DNA of 64,000 nucleotides from VFMC01 sp046331225 (lineage in GTDB: Bacteria > Actinomycetota > Acidimicrobiia > Acidimicrobiales > Ilumatobacteraceae): the NCBI GenBank assembly GCA_046331225.1, contig JAXLRF010000014.1, forward strand, positions 41,078 to 105,077, in the 5' to 3' direction. A program made the position numbers and the translations under genes. Below the pieces are notes generated by a model. That model made no database searches. It was not told the origin of the DNA and was given only the letters and a program-made list of their open reading frames with translations. Shown here in pieces: positions 33,542 through 42,527 of this stretch; within the stretch, counting starts at the first letter, position 1; every line of letters begins with the position of its first letter.

Positions 33542-34885
33542 TTGGCCCTCGCGCTCGCCGAGTTGCACGACGAGTTCGCCCTTCGCCTCGACCAGGCGCG
33601 CAGCACGCTGCGTCCGGTCCGGTCGGGCGCGATCAGCAAGGTGCTGGGTCTCCGCTTCGACGTCGAGGGCCTCGACCTGCCGATCGGCGCCACGGTGCAC
33701 GTCACCGAGGGCGGCCTCGACCTCACCGGTGAGGTGGTCGCCGTCGGCGACGGCAGCATCACGTGCATGCCCTTCGGCGAGGTGCGCGGTCTGCGCGTCG
33801 GCGCCCGGGTCGAGGGCTCCGACCGGCCGAGCTCGATCGGTGTCGGACCCCAGCTGCTCGGCCGGGTGATCGACGCGCTCGGCAACCCGCTCGACGACCG
33901 CGGCCCGATCCACGGCCTCGTCGACGTCGAGCTCGACGGCGAGCCGCCGCACCCGCTGCGTCGCGCCATGATCGACACGAAGATGTCGCTCGGCGTGCGC
34001 GCCTGGGACACGCTCATCCCTGCCGGCCGTGGCCAGCGCGTCGGCATCTTCGCCGGCTCGGGCGTGGGCAAGTCGACGCTTCTCGGCATGATCGCCCGCA
34101 ACACCGCCGCCGACGTGAACGTCGTGGCGCTCATCGGCGAGCGCGGCCGTGAGGTGCGCGAGTTCGTCGAGAACGACCTCGGCCCCGAGGGCCTCGAGCG
34201 CTCGGTGCTGGTGATCGCCACGTCGGACGCACCGGCGCTCGTGCGTTTCCGTGCGGCATTCGTCGCCACCCGCATCGCCGAGTACTTCCGCGACCAGGGC
34301 GCCGACGTGATGCTGATGATGGACTCGCTGACGCGGTTCTGCATGGCCCAGCGCGAGATCGGTCTGTCGGCCGGCGAGCCGCCGACGAGCCGTGGGTATC
34401 CGCCGAGCGTGTTCTCGCTGCTGCCCCGTCTGCTCGAGCGCGCCGGCGCCGCCGAGGTGGGCTCGATCACCGGCCTCTACACGGTGCTCGTCGACGGCGA
34501 CGACCACAACGAGCCGATCTCCGATGCGGCCCGTTCGATCCTCGACGGTCACGTCGTGCTGTCGCGCAAGCTCGCCCACGCCAACCACTACCCGGCGATC
34601 GACGTGCTCGCCTCGGTCTCGCGTGTCACCGGCGCGGTCACCACCGAGGACGAGCGCAACCTGCTGTACGAGCTGCGCCGCCTGATGGCCGCCGAGGCCG
34701 AGGCACGCGACCTGATCGAGATCGGCGCCTACGTGCCCGGCACCAACCCGACCGTCGATCGTGCGGTCGCGATGCGCGACACGATCAAGGGCTTCCTCAC
34801 CCAGCGCACCCACGATCAGTGGGACGCCGCCCGCTCGTTCACCCGGCTCGCCGAGATCCTCGGCCCCGGTGGAGGCCGCTCGTGA
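33542..34885 (+). CDS. fliI: Flagellum-specific ATPase FliI
   Basis: FliI energises the flagellar type III secretion system. The 447-residue protein, taken from TTG 33542, has Walker A GSGVGKST (residues 172-179), GERGREVREF, the Walker B region VMLMMDSLTRFCMAQRE and the signature GEPPTSRGYPPSVFSLLPRL. The TTG is the earliest in-frame start that gives the expected N-terminus; no strong ribosome-binding site is seen. Overlaps fliJ by GTGA. Confidence 0.95.
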   Translation: MALALAELHDEFALRLDQARSTLRPVRSGAISKVLGLRFDVEGLDLPIGATVHVTEGGLDLTGEVVAVGDGSITCMPFGEVRGLRVGARVEGSDRPSSIGVGPQLLGRVIDALGNPLDDRGPIHGLVDVELDGEPPHPLRRAMIDTKMSLGVRAWDTLIPAGRGQRVGIFAGSGVGKSTLLGMIARNTAADVNVVALIGERGREVREFVENDLGPEGLERSVLVIATSDAPALVRFRAAFVATRIAEYFRDQGADVMLMMDSLTRFCMAQREIGLSAGEPPTSRGYPPSVFSLLPRLLERAGAAEVGSITGLYTVLVDGDDHNEPISDAARSILDGHVVLSRKLAHANHYPAIDVLASVSRVTGAVTTEDERNLLYELRRLMAAEAEARDLIEIGAYVPGTNPTVDRAVAMRDTIKGFLTQRTHDQWDAARSFTRLAEILGPGGGRS

Positions 34886-35319
34886 ACCGCAAGCGACTGC
34901 AGGCGGTGCTCCGCGTGCGCACGTTGCAAGAGCGCGGCGCGCGGGGCGAGCTGGCCCGCCGCACCCAGGCGCACCAGCGCGCGCAGGCCGCCGAGGAGCG
35001 CACCTGGGAGCTGCTGCAGGGCGTGCAGGCCGCCGGCGGCGATCCGCTGTCGCTGCAGACCGCGGTCGCCGTGCGCGACGCCGGCACCCGTGCCGTCGAG
35101 CGCCAGCACGACACCACCGAGGCCGCCCGTGAAGGGGTCGTCGGTGCTCGTGAGGAGTGGACCATCGCGGCCCGTCGCGTCGAGGCGCTCGACCGTCTGG
35201 GCGAGCGGTTGCGCGAGGCCGACGAGGCCGAGCAGGAGCGCCTGCAGATCCTCGAGATCGACGACCTGGTGCTGGCCCGTCGCGGCCGGGGCCCGATCGC
35301 CGAGGAGCACGCCGGATGA
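34882..35319 (+). CDS. fliJ: Flagellar export protein FliJ
   Basis: FliJ is the coiled-coil stalk of the export ATPase. The 145-residue product is nearly all charged helix, with no membrane segment (LQAVLRVRTLQERGARGELA, EAREEW-like spacing, QERLQILEIDDLVL). Start GTG 34882 overlaps fliI, and its stop overlaps the transglycosylase start (ATGA). Assignment rests on helix content, length and position. Confidence 0.88.
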   Translation: MNRKRLQAVLRVRTLQERGARGELARRTQAHQRAQAAEERTWELLQGVQAAGGDPLSLQTAVAVRDAGTRAVERQHDTTEAAREGVVGAREEWTIAARRVEALDRLGERLREADEAEQERLQILEIDDLVLARRGRGPIAEEHAG

Positions 35320-36302
35320 GCGCCGTCGCCGCGATCGACGCCGTGCAGGCGCGCATCACCGCGATCGAGCTGCAGCTCGCGATGCGCCGCCAGGCCGCGG
35401 CCGGTGCGGGCTCGCCCGCCGCGGTCGCCGGTTCCGGCGCTTCGGGGGTGCCGGGCGTGTCGTCGTCGGCCCTCGGTGTGACGTCGGTGGCCGACGCCTC
35501 GGCGTCGCTCGCCGCCTCGGCCACGAGTGGCACCGGCTCGACCGCCACGGCCATCGCCGACGCGCTCGGCCTGAACGATCCCACCACGACCGATCTCCTG
35601 TCGGGCGCGACCGGCACCAGCGGCGACCTCTCGTCGCTCGGCCTCGACACCTCGTCGCTGCTCGGCACGGGGCCCACCGGCACGAGCGGCCTCGCCGGCA
35701 CGGCGACCACCACCGGCACGAGCTTCGACCAGGTGTTCGACACGGCCGTGCAGCATCTCCGGGCCCAGTGGGCCGCCGCCGGGCTCGGCTCGGGCGCTGT
35801 CGCGACGAGCGCGTACGCGACGAGTGCGTACGCGACGAGTGCGTACGCGACGCCCGCCGTCGCCGGCGCGACGACCGCGACCGCCGGCACGGTGCGGGGG
35901 GTCTCGGTCGCCGGCTCGGTGTCGTCGGCCACCCCGTACGCCTCGTTGTTCGAGGAGGCGGGCGCCCGCTACGGCATCCCGCCCAAGGTGCTCGCTGCGA
36001 TCGGGTGGGTCGAGTCGCGTTACCGCACCGACGCGGTCAGCAGCGCCGGTGCCGTGGGGATGATGCAGTTCCTGCCCGGCACCGCCGCCTCGATGGGCGT
36101 CGACCCGTACGACCCGGCCTCGGCGATCGACGGCACGGCGCGCTACCTGCGATCGGCGCTCGACCGCTTCGGCGATCTGGGCGAGGCGATCGCCGCCTAC
36201 AACGTCGGCCCCGGCGCCATCGCCAACGCCGGCGGTGTGCAGCCCGGCACCCAGGCCGAGCGCTACCTCACCAAGGTCGTCGAGGCGACCGCCCGGGTGT
36301 GA
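35316..36302 (+). CDS. Lytic transglycosylase (SLT) in flagellar operon
   Basis: The 328-residue protein has a C-terminal SLT domain: LAAIGWVESRYRTDA with catalytic Glu233, then AVGMMQFLPGTAASMGV and AIAAYNVGPGAI. There is no signal peptide. The N-terminus IDAVQARITAIELQL resembles that of the VanY-type protein at 22713. Between the two parts is a low-complexity region with a 15-bp tandem repeat. By position between fliJ and fliK it likely acts as a FlgJ-type wall hydrolase for rod growth. Confidence 0.87.
   Translation: MSAVAAIDAVQARITAIELQLAMRRQAAAGAGSPAAVAGSGASGVPGVSSSALGVTSVADASASLAASATSGTGSTATAIADALGLNDPTTTDLLSGATGTSGDLSSLGLDTSSLLGTGPTGTSGLAGTATTTGTSFDQVFDTAVQHLRAQWAAAGLGSGAVATSAYATSAYATSAYATPAVAGATTATAGTVRGVSVAGSVSSATPYASLFEEAGARYGIPPKVLAAIGWVESRYRTDAVSSAGAVGMMQFLPGTAASMGVDPYDPASAIDGTARYLRSALDRFGDLGEAIAAYNVGPGAIANAGGVQPGTQAERYLTKVVEATARV
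35802..35846 (+). repeat. Three tandem 15-bp units in the transglycosylase gene
   Basis: GCGACGAGYGCGTAC occurs three times head to tail and encodes three copies of the five-residue unit ATSAY. Such in-frame repeats vary easily by slippage. Confidence 0.85.
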
Positions 36303-36371
36303 CCACCGGACACGACCCGACACCCACGACCTGCAGTACCACGACCTGAAGCACCACGACGAGACGAACCG

Positions 36372-38105
36372 ATGAGCACGATCACCACCAGCACGAGCGC
36401 CGCCGCCACCACCTCGCTCGACCTGCCCGCGCCCTCGGCGCGGCGCGACGGATCGGCCACCACCGAGCGCTTCGACGCCCACTTCGAACGGGCCGTCGCC
36501 GACCACGGTGCCGATCGCGCCACGTCGCGGCGCCGTGACGACGCCACGTCGTCGGCCCGCGACGACCGTGCGACCGACCCGGCCGGCCGAGCGGATCGCA
36601 GCTCGAACGATCGCGGCGAGCGTCTGGCTGCGGATCGTGCGGCGCGCACCACCCGGCCAGGGCGGGGCGAGGCCACCGGCACCGGCCGTCGCACCTCCTC
36701 CGCCCGCGCCGGCGATGCCGACAAGGCCGACAAGGCCGACATGGCCGACAAGGCCGACAAGGCCGACGACGCCGCCGAACACACCGATGACGTGGTCGCC
36801 GCCGACACGGGCGAGGCCGACGACACCGACTCCACCGCGACCGACACCGCGACCGAACCGAGCACCCCCGTGGTGGCGCAGCCCGCCGTCGCCACGCCGT
36901 CGCCCGCCGTCGCCGCTGCAGTGACGGTGCTGCCGCAGGCCACCACCTCGACCGATGAGCCCGCCACGCCGGCTGCGGGCGGTGACGCCGTCGCCGACGC
37001 CCAGGCCGCGCCGATCGCCGCCGTGACCGCTCCGTCGAGCGCGCCGAGCGACGCCACCTCGACGCCGACCGCCGCACCGGGCACCGCGACGCAGGCCGCA
37101 GGCACCACCGACCTCGCCTCGCCCGCACTCGCGGCCGCCGCCGCCGACACGGCGACGCCCGTCGGCACCGATGCCCCTGCTGGACCTGCTGGACCTGCTG
37201 CGTCCGCAGCGACGGCCACCACGCCGCCGACCTCCGAGAGCACCGGCGCGACCGACGCCGGCACCGCGACGACCGACACCGGCACCGGCGACACCGACAC
37301 GAGCGACACCGGCGACGACACCGCCGCCACCTCGGCCGCGAGCACCTCCGCAGCGAGCGCCGCGACCAGCGGCACGGCGAACGGCACCGCCACGCGCTCG
37401 GCCGGCACGCGCTCGTCCGGCGGCGACGCCGTGCCGAACACGCTCGTCGCCACCGCTGCTGTGGCAGCCGCGGCAGATCCCGCCGGCCCGTCGTCAGGTC
37501 CCTCGACCGACGACGACCCCACCCCCGGCACCTCGGTCGCCAGCGTCGCTCCCAGCGGCGCCACCGGCACCGGGCACGCCGCCCGCCCGACCGCGGCCAC
37601 CACCTCGTCGTCACCCGCCGCCGAGCCCACCGCCCACGAGGCCGGTCGTGGCGCCGAGACGGCTCGGCCCGATGCCCGCCCCGTCCGCGACGGCACACTG
37701 CTGCGCGGTCCCGGCCTCGACCGGATCTCGCTCGACCTGTCCGACGAGGGCCTCGGCCCGCTCACCCTGCAGGCCGCGAACGGTGCCGGCGGGCTGCACC
37801 TGCGCCTCACCGCCGGCGACCGCGCCGTCGGCGACGCGCTGGCCGGTGCGGCCGACCAGCTGCGCCGCGACCTCGAGGCCGGCGGCACCCGCCTCGGTTC
37901 GCTCGACGTCGGCCACCGCGACGCCGGCTCGCGCGGCCAGGGAGCGTCGACCGGTCAGACCGGCGACGGCCGCTCGAACGGCGGCTCGCGAGACGGTGTC
38001 GGCACCGTCGGTCGTCCGGGCCGCAGCGGCGCCGTCACCGGGATCGCCGCCTCGTCGACCACCACCTCGTCCACGTCCACCAGCGGGCTCGACCTGCTCA
38101 TCTGA
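36372..38105 (+). CDS. fliK: Flagellar hook-length control protein FliK
   Basis: The 577-residue protein measures hook length and switches export specificity. Most of it is low-complexity Ala/Thr/Asp/Pro, as is usual. The C-terminal domain is the evidence: DRISLDLSDEGLGPLTLQ and LHLRLTAGDRAVGDAL, DQLRRDLEAGGTRLGSLDV. A 9-bp tandem (GCCGACAAG type) at 36717-36770 encodes six ADK-like triplets. Position between the transglycosylase and flgD supports the call. Confidence 0.88.
   Translation: MSTITTSTSAAATTSLDLPAPSARRDGSATTERFDAHFERAVADHGADRATSRRRDDATSSARDDRATDPAGRADRSSNDRGERLAADRAARTTRPGRGEATGTGRRTSSARAGDADKADKADMADKADKADDAAEHTDDVVAADTGEADDTDSTATDTATEPSTPVVAQPAVATPSPAVAAAVTVLPQATTSTDEPATPAAGGDAVADAQAAPIAAVTAPSSAPSDATSTPTAAPGTATQAAGTTDLASPALAAAAADTATPVGTDAPAGPAGPAASAATATTPPTSESTGATDAGTATTDTGTGDTDTSDTGDDTAATSAASTSAASAATSGTANGTATRSAGTRSSGGDAVPNTLVATAAVAAAADPAGPSSGPSTDDDPTPGTSVASVAPSGATGTGHAARPTAATTSSSPAAEPTAHEAGRGAETARPDARPVRDGTLLRGPGLDRISLDLSDEGLGPLTLQAANGAGGLHLRLTAGDRAVGDALAGAADQLRRDLEAGGTRLGSLDVGHRDAGSRGQGASTGQTGDGRSNGGSRDGVGTVGRPGRSGAVTGIAASSTTTSSTSTSGLDLLI
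36717..36770 (+). repeat. Six tandem 9-bp units inside fliK
   Basis: GCCGACAAG and close variants repeat six times, encoding ADK-type triplets in the low-complexity ruler part of FliK. Copy number could affect FliK length and so hook length. Confidence 0.8.
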
Positions 38106-38130
38106 TCGCCGTCCCGAAAGCGAGACACAC

Positions 38131-38688
38131 ATGTCCGTCGCAGCCGTCTCCGGAGTCCTAGGCACCAGCCTGGGCGCCCGCACCGAGGCCAACACCAGCT
38201 CCGGCTCGTCCGGTTCGTCCGGTTCGTCCGGGACGAGTGGCACCGGCTCGTCGGCCGGCACCAACTCGGCCGGCAACGCGAGCCCCACCGCGGGCAGCAC
38301 CACGCTCGACCGCGACACCTTCTTGAAGTTGCTCGTCGCGCAGCTCAAGTACCAGGACCCGAGCAAGCCCGCCGACGCGTCGGCGATGATCTCGCAGTCC
38401 GCCGAGCTGAGCGTCGTCGAGAAGCTCGACTCGATCGCTCAGGCGCTCGCCGAGTCGCAGTCGACCAACCGGCTCACGCTCGGTGGCTCGATGATCGGCA
38501 AGCAGGTGACGTTCAAGGACAGCAACGGCTCGCTCACCTCGCAGGTGGTCACCGCCGTCAGCTTCAGCGGCACCGAGATGGTGCTCCGCGCCGGCTCGTG
38601 GGACGTACCGATCGGCTCGGTGCTGTCGATCGCGGCTGCGCCGGCGACCACCACCACGACCACCACCTCGAGCTCGTCGAGCTCGTGA
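38131..38688 (+). CDS. flgD: Flagellar hook assembly scaffold FlgD
   Basis: FlgD caps the growing hook. The 185-residue product carries the family motif FLKLLVAQLKYQDPSKPADA near residue 67 and SAELSVVEKLDSI, then a beta-rich C-terminal part. A Ser/Gly/Thr run precedes the motif and a Thr/Ser run ends the protein. I start at ATG 38131, where the flagellar similarity begins; the frame is open further upstream over fliK. Confidence 0.93.
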   Translation: MSVAAVSGVLGTSLGARTEANTSSGSSGSSGSSGTSGTGSSAGTNSAGNASPTAGSTTLDRDTFLKLLVAQLKYQDPSKPADASAMISQSAELSVVEKLDSIAQALAESQSTNRLTLGGSMIGKQVTFKDSNGSLTSQVVTAVSFSGTEMVLRAGSWDVPIGSVLSIAAAPATTTTTTTSSSSSS

Positions 38689-38770
38689 CCCCGCCTCACA
38701 CCACCACTCGCACCCGACCCCACCCCGACCAGCCCTCGACCCGCTCGAACCCCGAACGAAGGAACCACCC

Positions 38771-40015
38771 ATGATCCGCTCCATGTCCACCGCACTGTCC
38801 GGCCTGCGCAACCACCAGGTCATGCTCGACGTCGTCGGCAACGACATCGCCAACGTGTCCACCGTCGGGTTCAAGGGCTCCACCACGGTGTTCTCCGACG
38901 TGCTCACCCAGACCCTGCAGGGCGCGGGTGCGCCGCAGGCCGGCCTGCAGGGCGGCACCAACGCTGCGCAGGTCGGCCTCGGCTCGCGCCTGATGGCCAC
39001 CGTGCAGTCGTTCACCCAGGGTTCGCTGCAGCGCACCGGTCGCAGCACCGACCTCGCCATCCAAGGCGACGGCTTCTTCGTCGTGCAGACCGCGAACGAG
39101 ACGATGTACACCCGCGGTGGGGCACTCACCCTCGACGCCGCCGGCAACCTCACCACCGCCGAGGGCTTCTTCGTGCAGGGCTGGCAGGCCGACGTCACCG
39201 GTGCGATCAACACCAACCTGTCCACCGGACCGATCCAGATCCGCGTCGGCGACAACCTGAACCCGACCCAGAGCCAGAACGTGCAGATCGGCGGCAACCT
39301 GTCGGCGGACGCGGCGATCGGCACGGCCAACACCGTCACCCTCATCGGCTACGACCAGCAGGGCGCGACGATGCCGATCAACCTGACCTACACCAAGACC
39401 GCTGCCAACCAGTGGACGGTCACCGGTACCTACGGCACCGCCGCCACGCCGTTCGCGGTCACCGACAACGTGCTCACCTTCAACGGTGCCGGCGAGCTCA
39501 CCGCGCCCGCCGACCACGACATGAACGTCGCCGGCGGTGTCATCCCGGGCTACCCGGCCGCGATCACCTTCTCGCTCGGTGCCGCGGGTTCGCCCGGCCG
39601 GCTCACGCAGTTCGCCGGGGCCACGACGGCGGCGGTCACCAGCCAGGATGGCGCTGCCGCCGGCTCGCTGCAGTCGTTCACCGTCGGTCAGGACGGCGTC
39701 ATCTCGGGCAGCTACTCCAACGGGCGCACCAAGGCCATCGGCCAGATCGCGCTCGCCGTGTTCAACAACCCGCAGGGTCTCGAGCGCGTCGCCGGTGCGT
39801 GGCGCGCCACCGTCAACTCGGGCGAGCCGCAGGTGGGCATCGCCGGCGTCGGCGGCAAGGGCCTGCTGTCGGCCGGCACCCTCGAGATGTCGAACGTCGA
39901 CCTCGCCGAGGAGTTCACCCGCCTGATCGTCGCCCAGCGTGGCTTCCAGGGCAACGCCCGCGTCATCACCACGTCGGACGAGGTGCTGCAGGAAGTCGTC
40001 AACCTGCGTCGCTGA
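38771..40015 (+). CDS. flgE: Flagellar hook protein FlgE
   Basis: 414-residue hook subunit. N-terminus SMSTALSGLRNHQVMLDVVG then NDIANVSTVGFKGS is the common rod/hook signature; QGDGFFVVQ and the C-terminal EMSNVDLAEEFTRLIVAQRG are typical of FlgE/F/G. Position after flgD favours the hook over the distal rod; no separate flgF or flgG is in the window. Start follows AAGGAACCACCC. Confidence 0.94.
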   Translation: MIRSMSTALSGLRNHQVMLDVVGNDIANVSTVGFKGSTTVFSDVLTQTLQGAGAPQAGLQGGTNAAQVGLGSRLMATVQSFTQGSLQRTGRSTDLAIQGDGFFVVQTANETMYTRGGALTLDAAGNLTTAEGFFVQGWQADVTGAINTNLSTGPIQIRVGDNLNPTQSQNVQIGGNLSADAAIGTANTVTLIGYDQQGATMPINLTYTKTAANQWTVTGTYGTAATPFAVTDNVLTFNGAGELTAPADHDMNVAGGVIPGYPAAITFSLGAAGSPGRLTQFAGATTAAVTSQDGAAAGSLQSFTVGQDGVISGSYSNGRTKAIGQIALAVFNNPQGLERVAGAWRATVNSGEPQVGIAGVGGKGLLSAGTLEMSNVDLAEEFTRLIVAQRGFQGNARVITTSDEVLQEVVNLRR

Positions 40016-40016
40016 T

Positions 40017-40030
40017 CCCGATGTCTCGGG
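40017..40030 (+). terminator. Small hairpin after flgE
   Basis: CCCGA and TCGGG form a 5-bp stem with loop TGTC, one base after the flgE stop and before the fliM promoter element. Weak. Confidence 0.35.
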
Positions 40031-40044
40031 GCGCGGTGGTTGAT

Positions 40045-40072
40045 CGACAGATCGGCCCCGCGCCTCACAGTC
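40045..40072 (+). promoter_or_regulatory. Putative flagellar-class promoter of fliM
   Basis: CGACAG, 16-base spacer, ACAGTC. The longer pattern GACAGATCGG-N10-CACAGTCG (40046-40073) is repeated exactly before fliN at 41135-41162. It lies 50 bases before fliM ATG. Confidence 0.55.
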
Positions 40073-40121
40073 GTCGTCGAGCGCGTCGCCCGGCGCGCCC
40101 ACCTGTCCCCCACGAGGCCAC

Positions 40122-41126
40122 ATGTCCGACCCGAGCAACGCCGGCACGTCCGGTGCGAAGAGCAACCGGCGGCGGCGCAGCGAGCCGAAGCCGTACGACT
40201 TCCGTCGCCAGAGCACGCTCTCGCGCGAACACGTCCGCACGATGCAGATCGTGCAGGAGACGTTCGCGCGCGGCTTCTCGACGATGCTCGCCTCGCAGTT
40301 GCGCAGCGTCACCCAGGTGACGATCCAGTCGGTCGAACAGCACCCGTACGACGAGTACGTCCGCGACCTCGCGAACCCCAACCTGCTCACGCTGCTCAGC
40401 CTCGAGCCGCTCATCGGCGCGGCGATCTTCCAGATCCCGCTCGAGGTCGCGTTCTGCGCGATCGAGCTGATGATGGGCGGCGGCGGCCATCCCGAGCACC
40501 CGGCTCGGCCGCTCACCGAGCTCGAACTCCAGCTCATCCGCGGCATCCTCGACCGGGCGATGCCCGAGCTGCGCTACGCGTTCGAGCCCGTGGTGGCCAC
40601 CAATCCCAAGATCGTGAGCCAGGAGTCGAACCCGCAGTACGCGCAGATCGCCGCGCCCACCGACATGGTGATCGTGGTGTCGTTCGACATCCGCATCGAG
40701 AACGTGGCCGGCACCGCCACGCTGTGCATCCCGTTCTCGAGCCTCCAGCCCCACCTCGAGGCGCTGTCGGCCACGTCGCTCTACGGCGGCAACTCGCTGC
40801 ACAACCAGCACGAGACACGTGAGCGGTTGCAGGAACACCTGGGCGAGACACCCGTCGTGGTGTCGGCCCAGTTCCGCCAGGTCGAGATGACCGCCGACGA
40901 GATCGTGCAGCTGCAGGTGGGCGACATCGTGCCGCTCAGCCACCCGCTCGACGAGCCGCTCACGCTGGTCGTCGGCGGCACCGCCACCCACAAGGCCCGC
41001 ATCGGTCGCAAGAACCGGCGTCTCGCCGTGCGCATCGACGAGCAGGTCGACCCGCAGGCCGTGCTGATGCCGGCCAAGCCGCTCATGCTCGTCAAGGGCG
41101 GCGAGCGCCATCCCACCCACGCCTGA
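40122..41126 (+). CDS. fliM: Flagellar motor switch protein FliM
   Basis: C-ring protein, 334 residues, with the FliM core (EPKPYDFRRQSTLSREHVRT, EYVRDLANPNLLTLLSLEPL, FQIPLEVAFCAIELMMGG) and a C-terminal SpoA domain (VPLSHPLDEPLTLVVGGTA). The N-terminal CheY-binding motif LSQ.EID is not visible: the first 20 residues are a basic Ser/Arg stretch before EPKPYDF. That part may have been replaced by another CheY contact. Confidence 0.95.
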   Translation: MSDPSNAGTSGAKSNRRRRSEPKPYDFRRQSTLSREHVRTMQIVQETFARGFSTMLASQLRSVTQVTIQSVEQHPYDEYVRDLANPNLLTLLSLEPLIGAAIFQIPLEVAFCAIELMMGGGGHPEHPARPLTELELQLIRGILDRAMPELRYAFEPVVATNPKIVSQESNPQYAQIAAPTDMVIVVSFDIRIENVAGTATLCIPFSSLQPHLEALSATSLYGGNSLHNQHETRERLQEHLGETPVVVSAQFRQVEMTADEIVQLQVGDIVPLSHPLDEPLTLVVGGTATHKARIGRKNRRLAVRIDEQVDPQAVLMPAKPLMLVKGGERHPTHA

Positions 41127-41133
41127 GCCTGCC

Positions 41134-41161
41134 TGACAGATCGGGACGCCGACGCACAGTC
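41134..41161 (+). promoter_or_regulatory. Putative flagellar-class promoter of fliN operon
   Basis: TGACAG, 16-base spacer, ACAGTC, 45 bases before the fliN GTG. Shares GACAGATCGG-N10-CACAGTCG exactly with the fliM site. Confidence 0.55.
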
Positions 41162-41205
41162 GGACGTGACCCGGGACCGGGCCTCACGGCGAAACAGGAG
41201 TTGAC

Positions 41206-41964
41206 GTGACGGACACAGCCATCTCGCGGGCGAGCTTGATCGCCGGCATCGAAGCGGCCGCCCTCGTGCTCGCGGACAAGCTCGGCCTCGGCGACGAGAC
41301 ACGCGCGAGCGATGACTGGCCGATCGACTCCGGTGATGCCGTCCTCGCGATGCCCTTCGAGGGTGATCCGACCAGCTCGTTCGTGCTCGCCGTCAACGAC
41401 GACGTGGCCGAGCGGCTGCTGGCGAACCCGTCGCTGCTGAACAGCACCTTCGCCGAGGCGACGCAGGCCTTCAACGACAGCGCCGGCACCACCCTCGCGC
41501 CCACGGCCGTGTCGCGCCAGGAAGTGATGCAGCCGGCGTTCATCGCCGAGATCCTCGACAACGGCTCGCTCACCGCGCTCGCCGGCGTGACCCTCCCGAT
41601 GGAGGAGGAGGCCGCGCCCGAGCCCGCACCGGTGGCCGAGTCGTACGAACCCGCGCCGATCGACCAGGGGATGAACGGCGCGTCGCACGGCGGGCACGGC
41701 GGCACGGCCGTCGCCTCGTCGCTGAGCGTGCTCCACGACGTGGAGATGGTGGTGACGGCCGAGCTCGGCCGGACCACGATGCCCGTGCGCGAGCTGCTGG
41801 GCCTGGCGCCCGGCATGGTGGTCGAGATCGACCGCGCCGCCGGCGCGCCGATCGACCTGCTCGTGAACGGCCGCAAGATCGCCGCTGGGGAGGTGGTGGT
41901 GATCGACGAGGAGTTCGGTATCCGGATCACCGAGATCGCTCCGACCGGCGAGCAGCTGCGATGA
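41206..41964 (+). CDS. fliN: Flagellar motor switch protein FliN (long form)
   Basis: C-ring protein. The last 80 residues are the SpoA domain (LSVLHDVEMVVTAELGRTTM, VNGRKIAAGEVVVIDEEFGI). At 252 residues it is longer than the usual 90-140; the first 140 residues form a separate domain with helices and a Pro/Glu linker, in the place of the CheC-like domain of FliY. I see no CheC catalytic motif there. GTG start behind CAGGAG. ATGA overlap with fliO. Confidence 0.92.
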   Translation: MTDTAISRASLIAGIEAAALVLADKLGLGDETRASDDWPIDSGDAVLAMPFEGDPTSSFVLAVNDDVAERLLANPSLLNSTFAEATQAFNDSAGTTLAPTAVSRQEVMQPAFIAEILDNGSLTALAGVTLPMEEEAAPEPAPVAESYEPAPIDQGMNGASHGGHGGTAVASSLSVLHDVEMVVTAELGRTTMPVRELLGLAPGMVVEIDRAAGAPIDLLVNGRKIAAGEVVVIDEEFGIRITEIAPTGEQLR

Positions 41965-42527
41965 CCGACGTCAGCTTCGTCGACCTCCTCGTCCGCATGG
42001 TCGTGTCGCTCGCGATCGTGCTCGGCCTCATGTTCGGGGCCTACGTGTTCCTGCGTCGCCGTCAGGGCTTCGGCCCGGTGGCGCGCCCGGGCGGCGGACG
42101 CTCGATGCTCGCTCGCGGTCGCAGCGGTGCGGGCGGTTCCCGACGCGGTGTGCTCGGCGGCAAGGGCGGCCTGGGCGGCATCGGTGGTGCGCTCGGCGGT
42201 GCCTCGCTCACGCGGGCCACGGCCAGCCGCACGGCGGGCAACCGTCGAGGACTGCGCGTGCTCGGCCGTGTGGGCGTGGGCCGCACCACGCAGGTGGTGG
42301 CGGTGCAGTTCGCCGACAAGGTCTTCCTGCTCGCGGCCAGCGATCAGGCCGCGCCCTCGGTGCTGGCCGAACTGCCGTACGACGCGTGGAACGCCGCGAC
42401 CGAGAGCCTCGACGACGACCCGACCGTGACCCGGGTGCCGGTGACGCGCGAGCCGCTCGACCAGGCCTCGGCGCGGCCGACCGGTCTGCTCGACTCGCTG
42501 CGGGAAGCGACGACCCGACGTGGCTGA
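41961..42527 (+). CDS. fliO: Flagellar biosynthesis protein FliO
   Basis: The 188-residue protein has one membrane span (about residues 9-31, LVRMVVSLAIVLGLMFGAYV) and a basic, Gly-rich cytoplasmic part ending in a small beta domain (LGRVGVGRTTQVVAVQF, KVFLLAASD). This layout and the position between fliN and fliP fit FliO, which helps FliP assemble. Overlaps fliP by 8 bases. Confidence 0.85.
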   Translation: MTDVSFVDLLVRMVVSLAIVLGLMFGAYVFLRRRQGFGPVARPGGGRSMLARGRSGAGGSRRGVLGGKGGLGGIGGALGGASLTRATASRTAGNRRGLRVLGRVGVGRTTQVVAVQFADKVFLLAASDQAAPSVLAELPYDAWNAATESLDDDPTVTRVPVTREPLDQASARPTGLLDSLREATTRRG

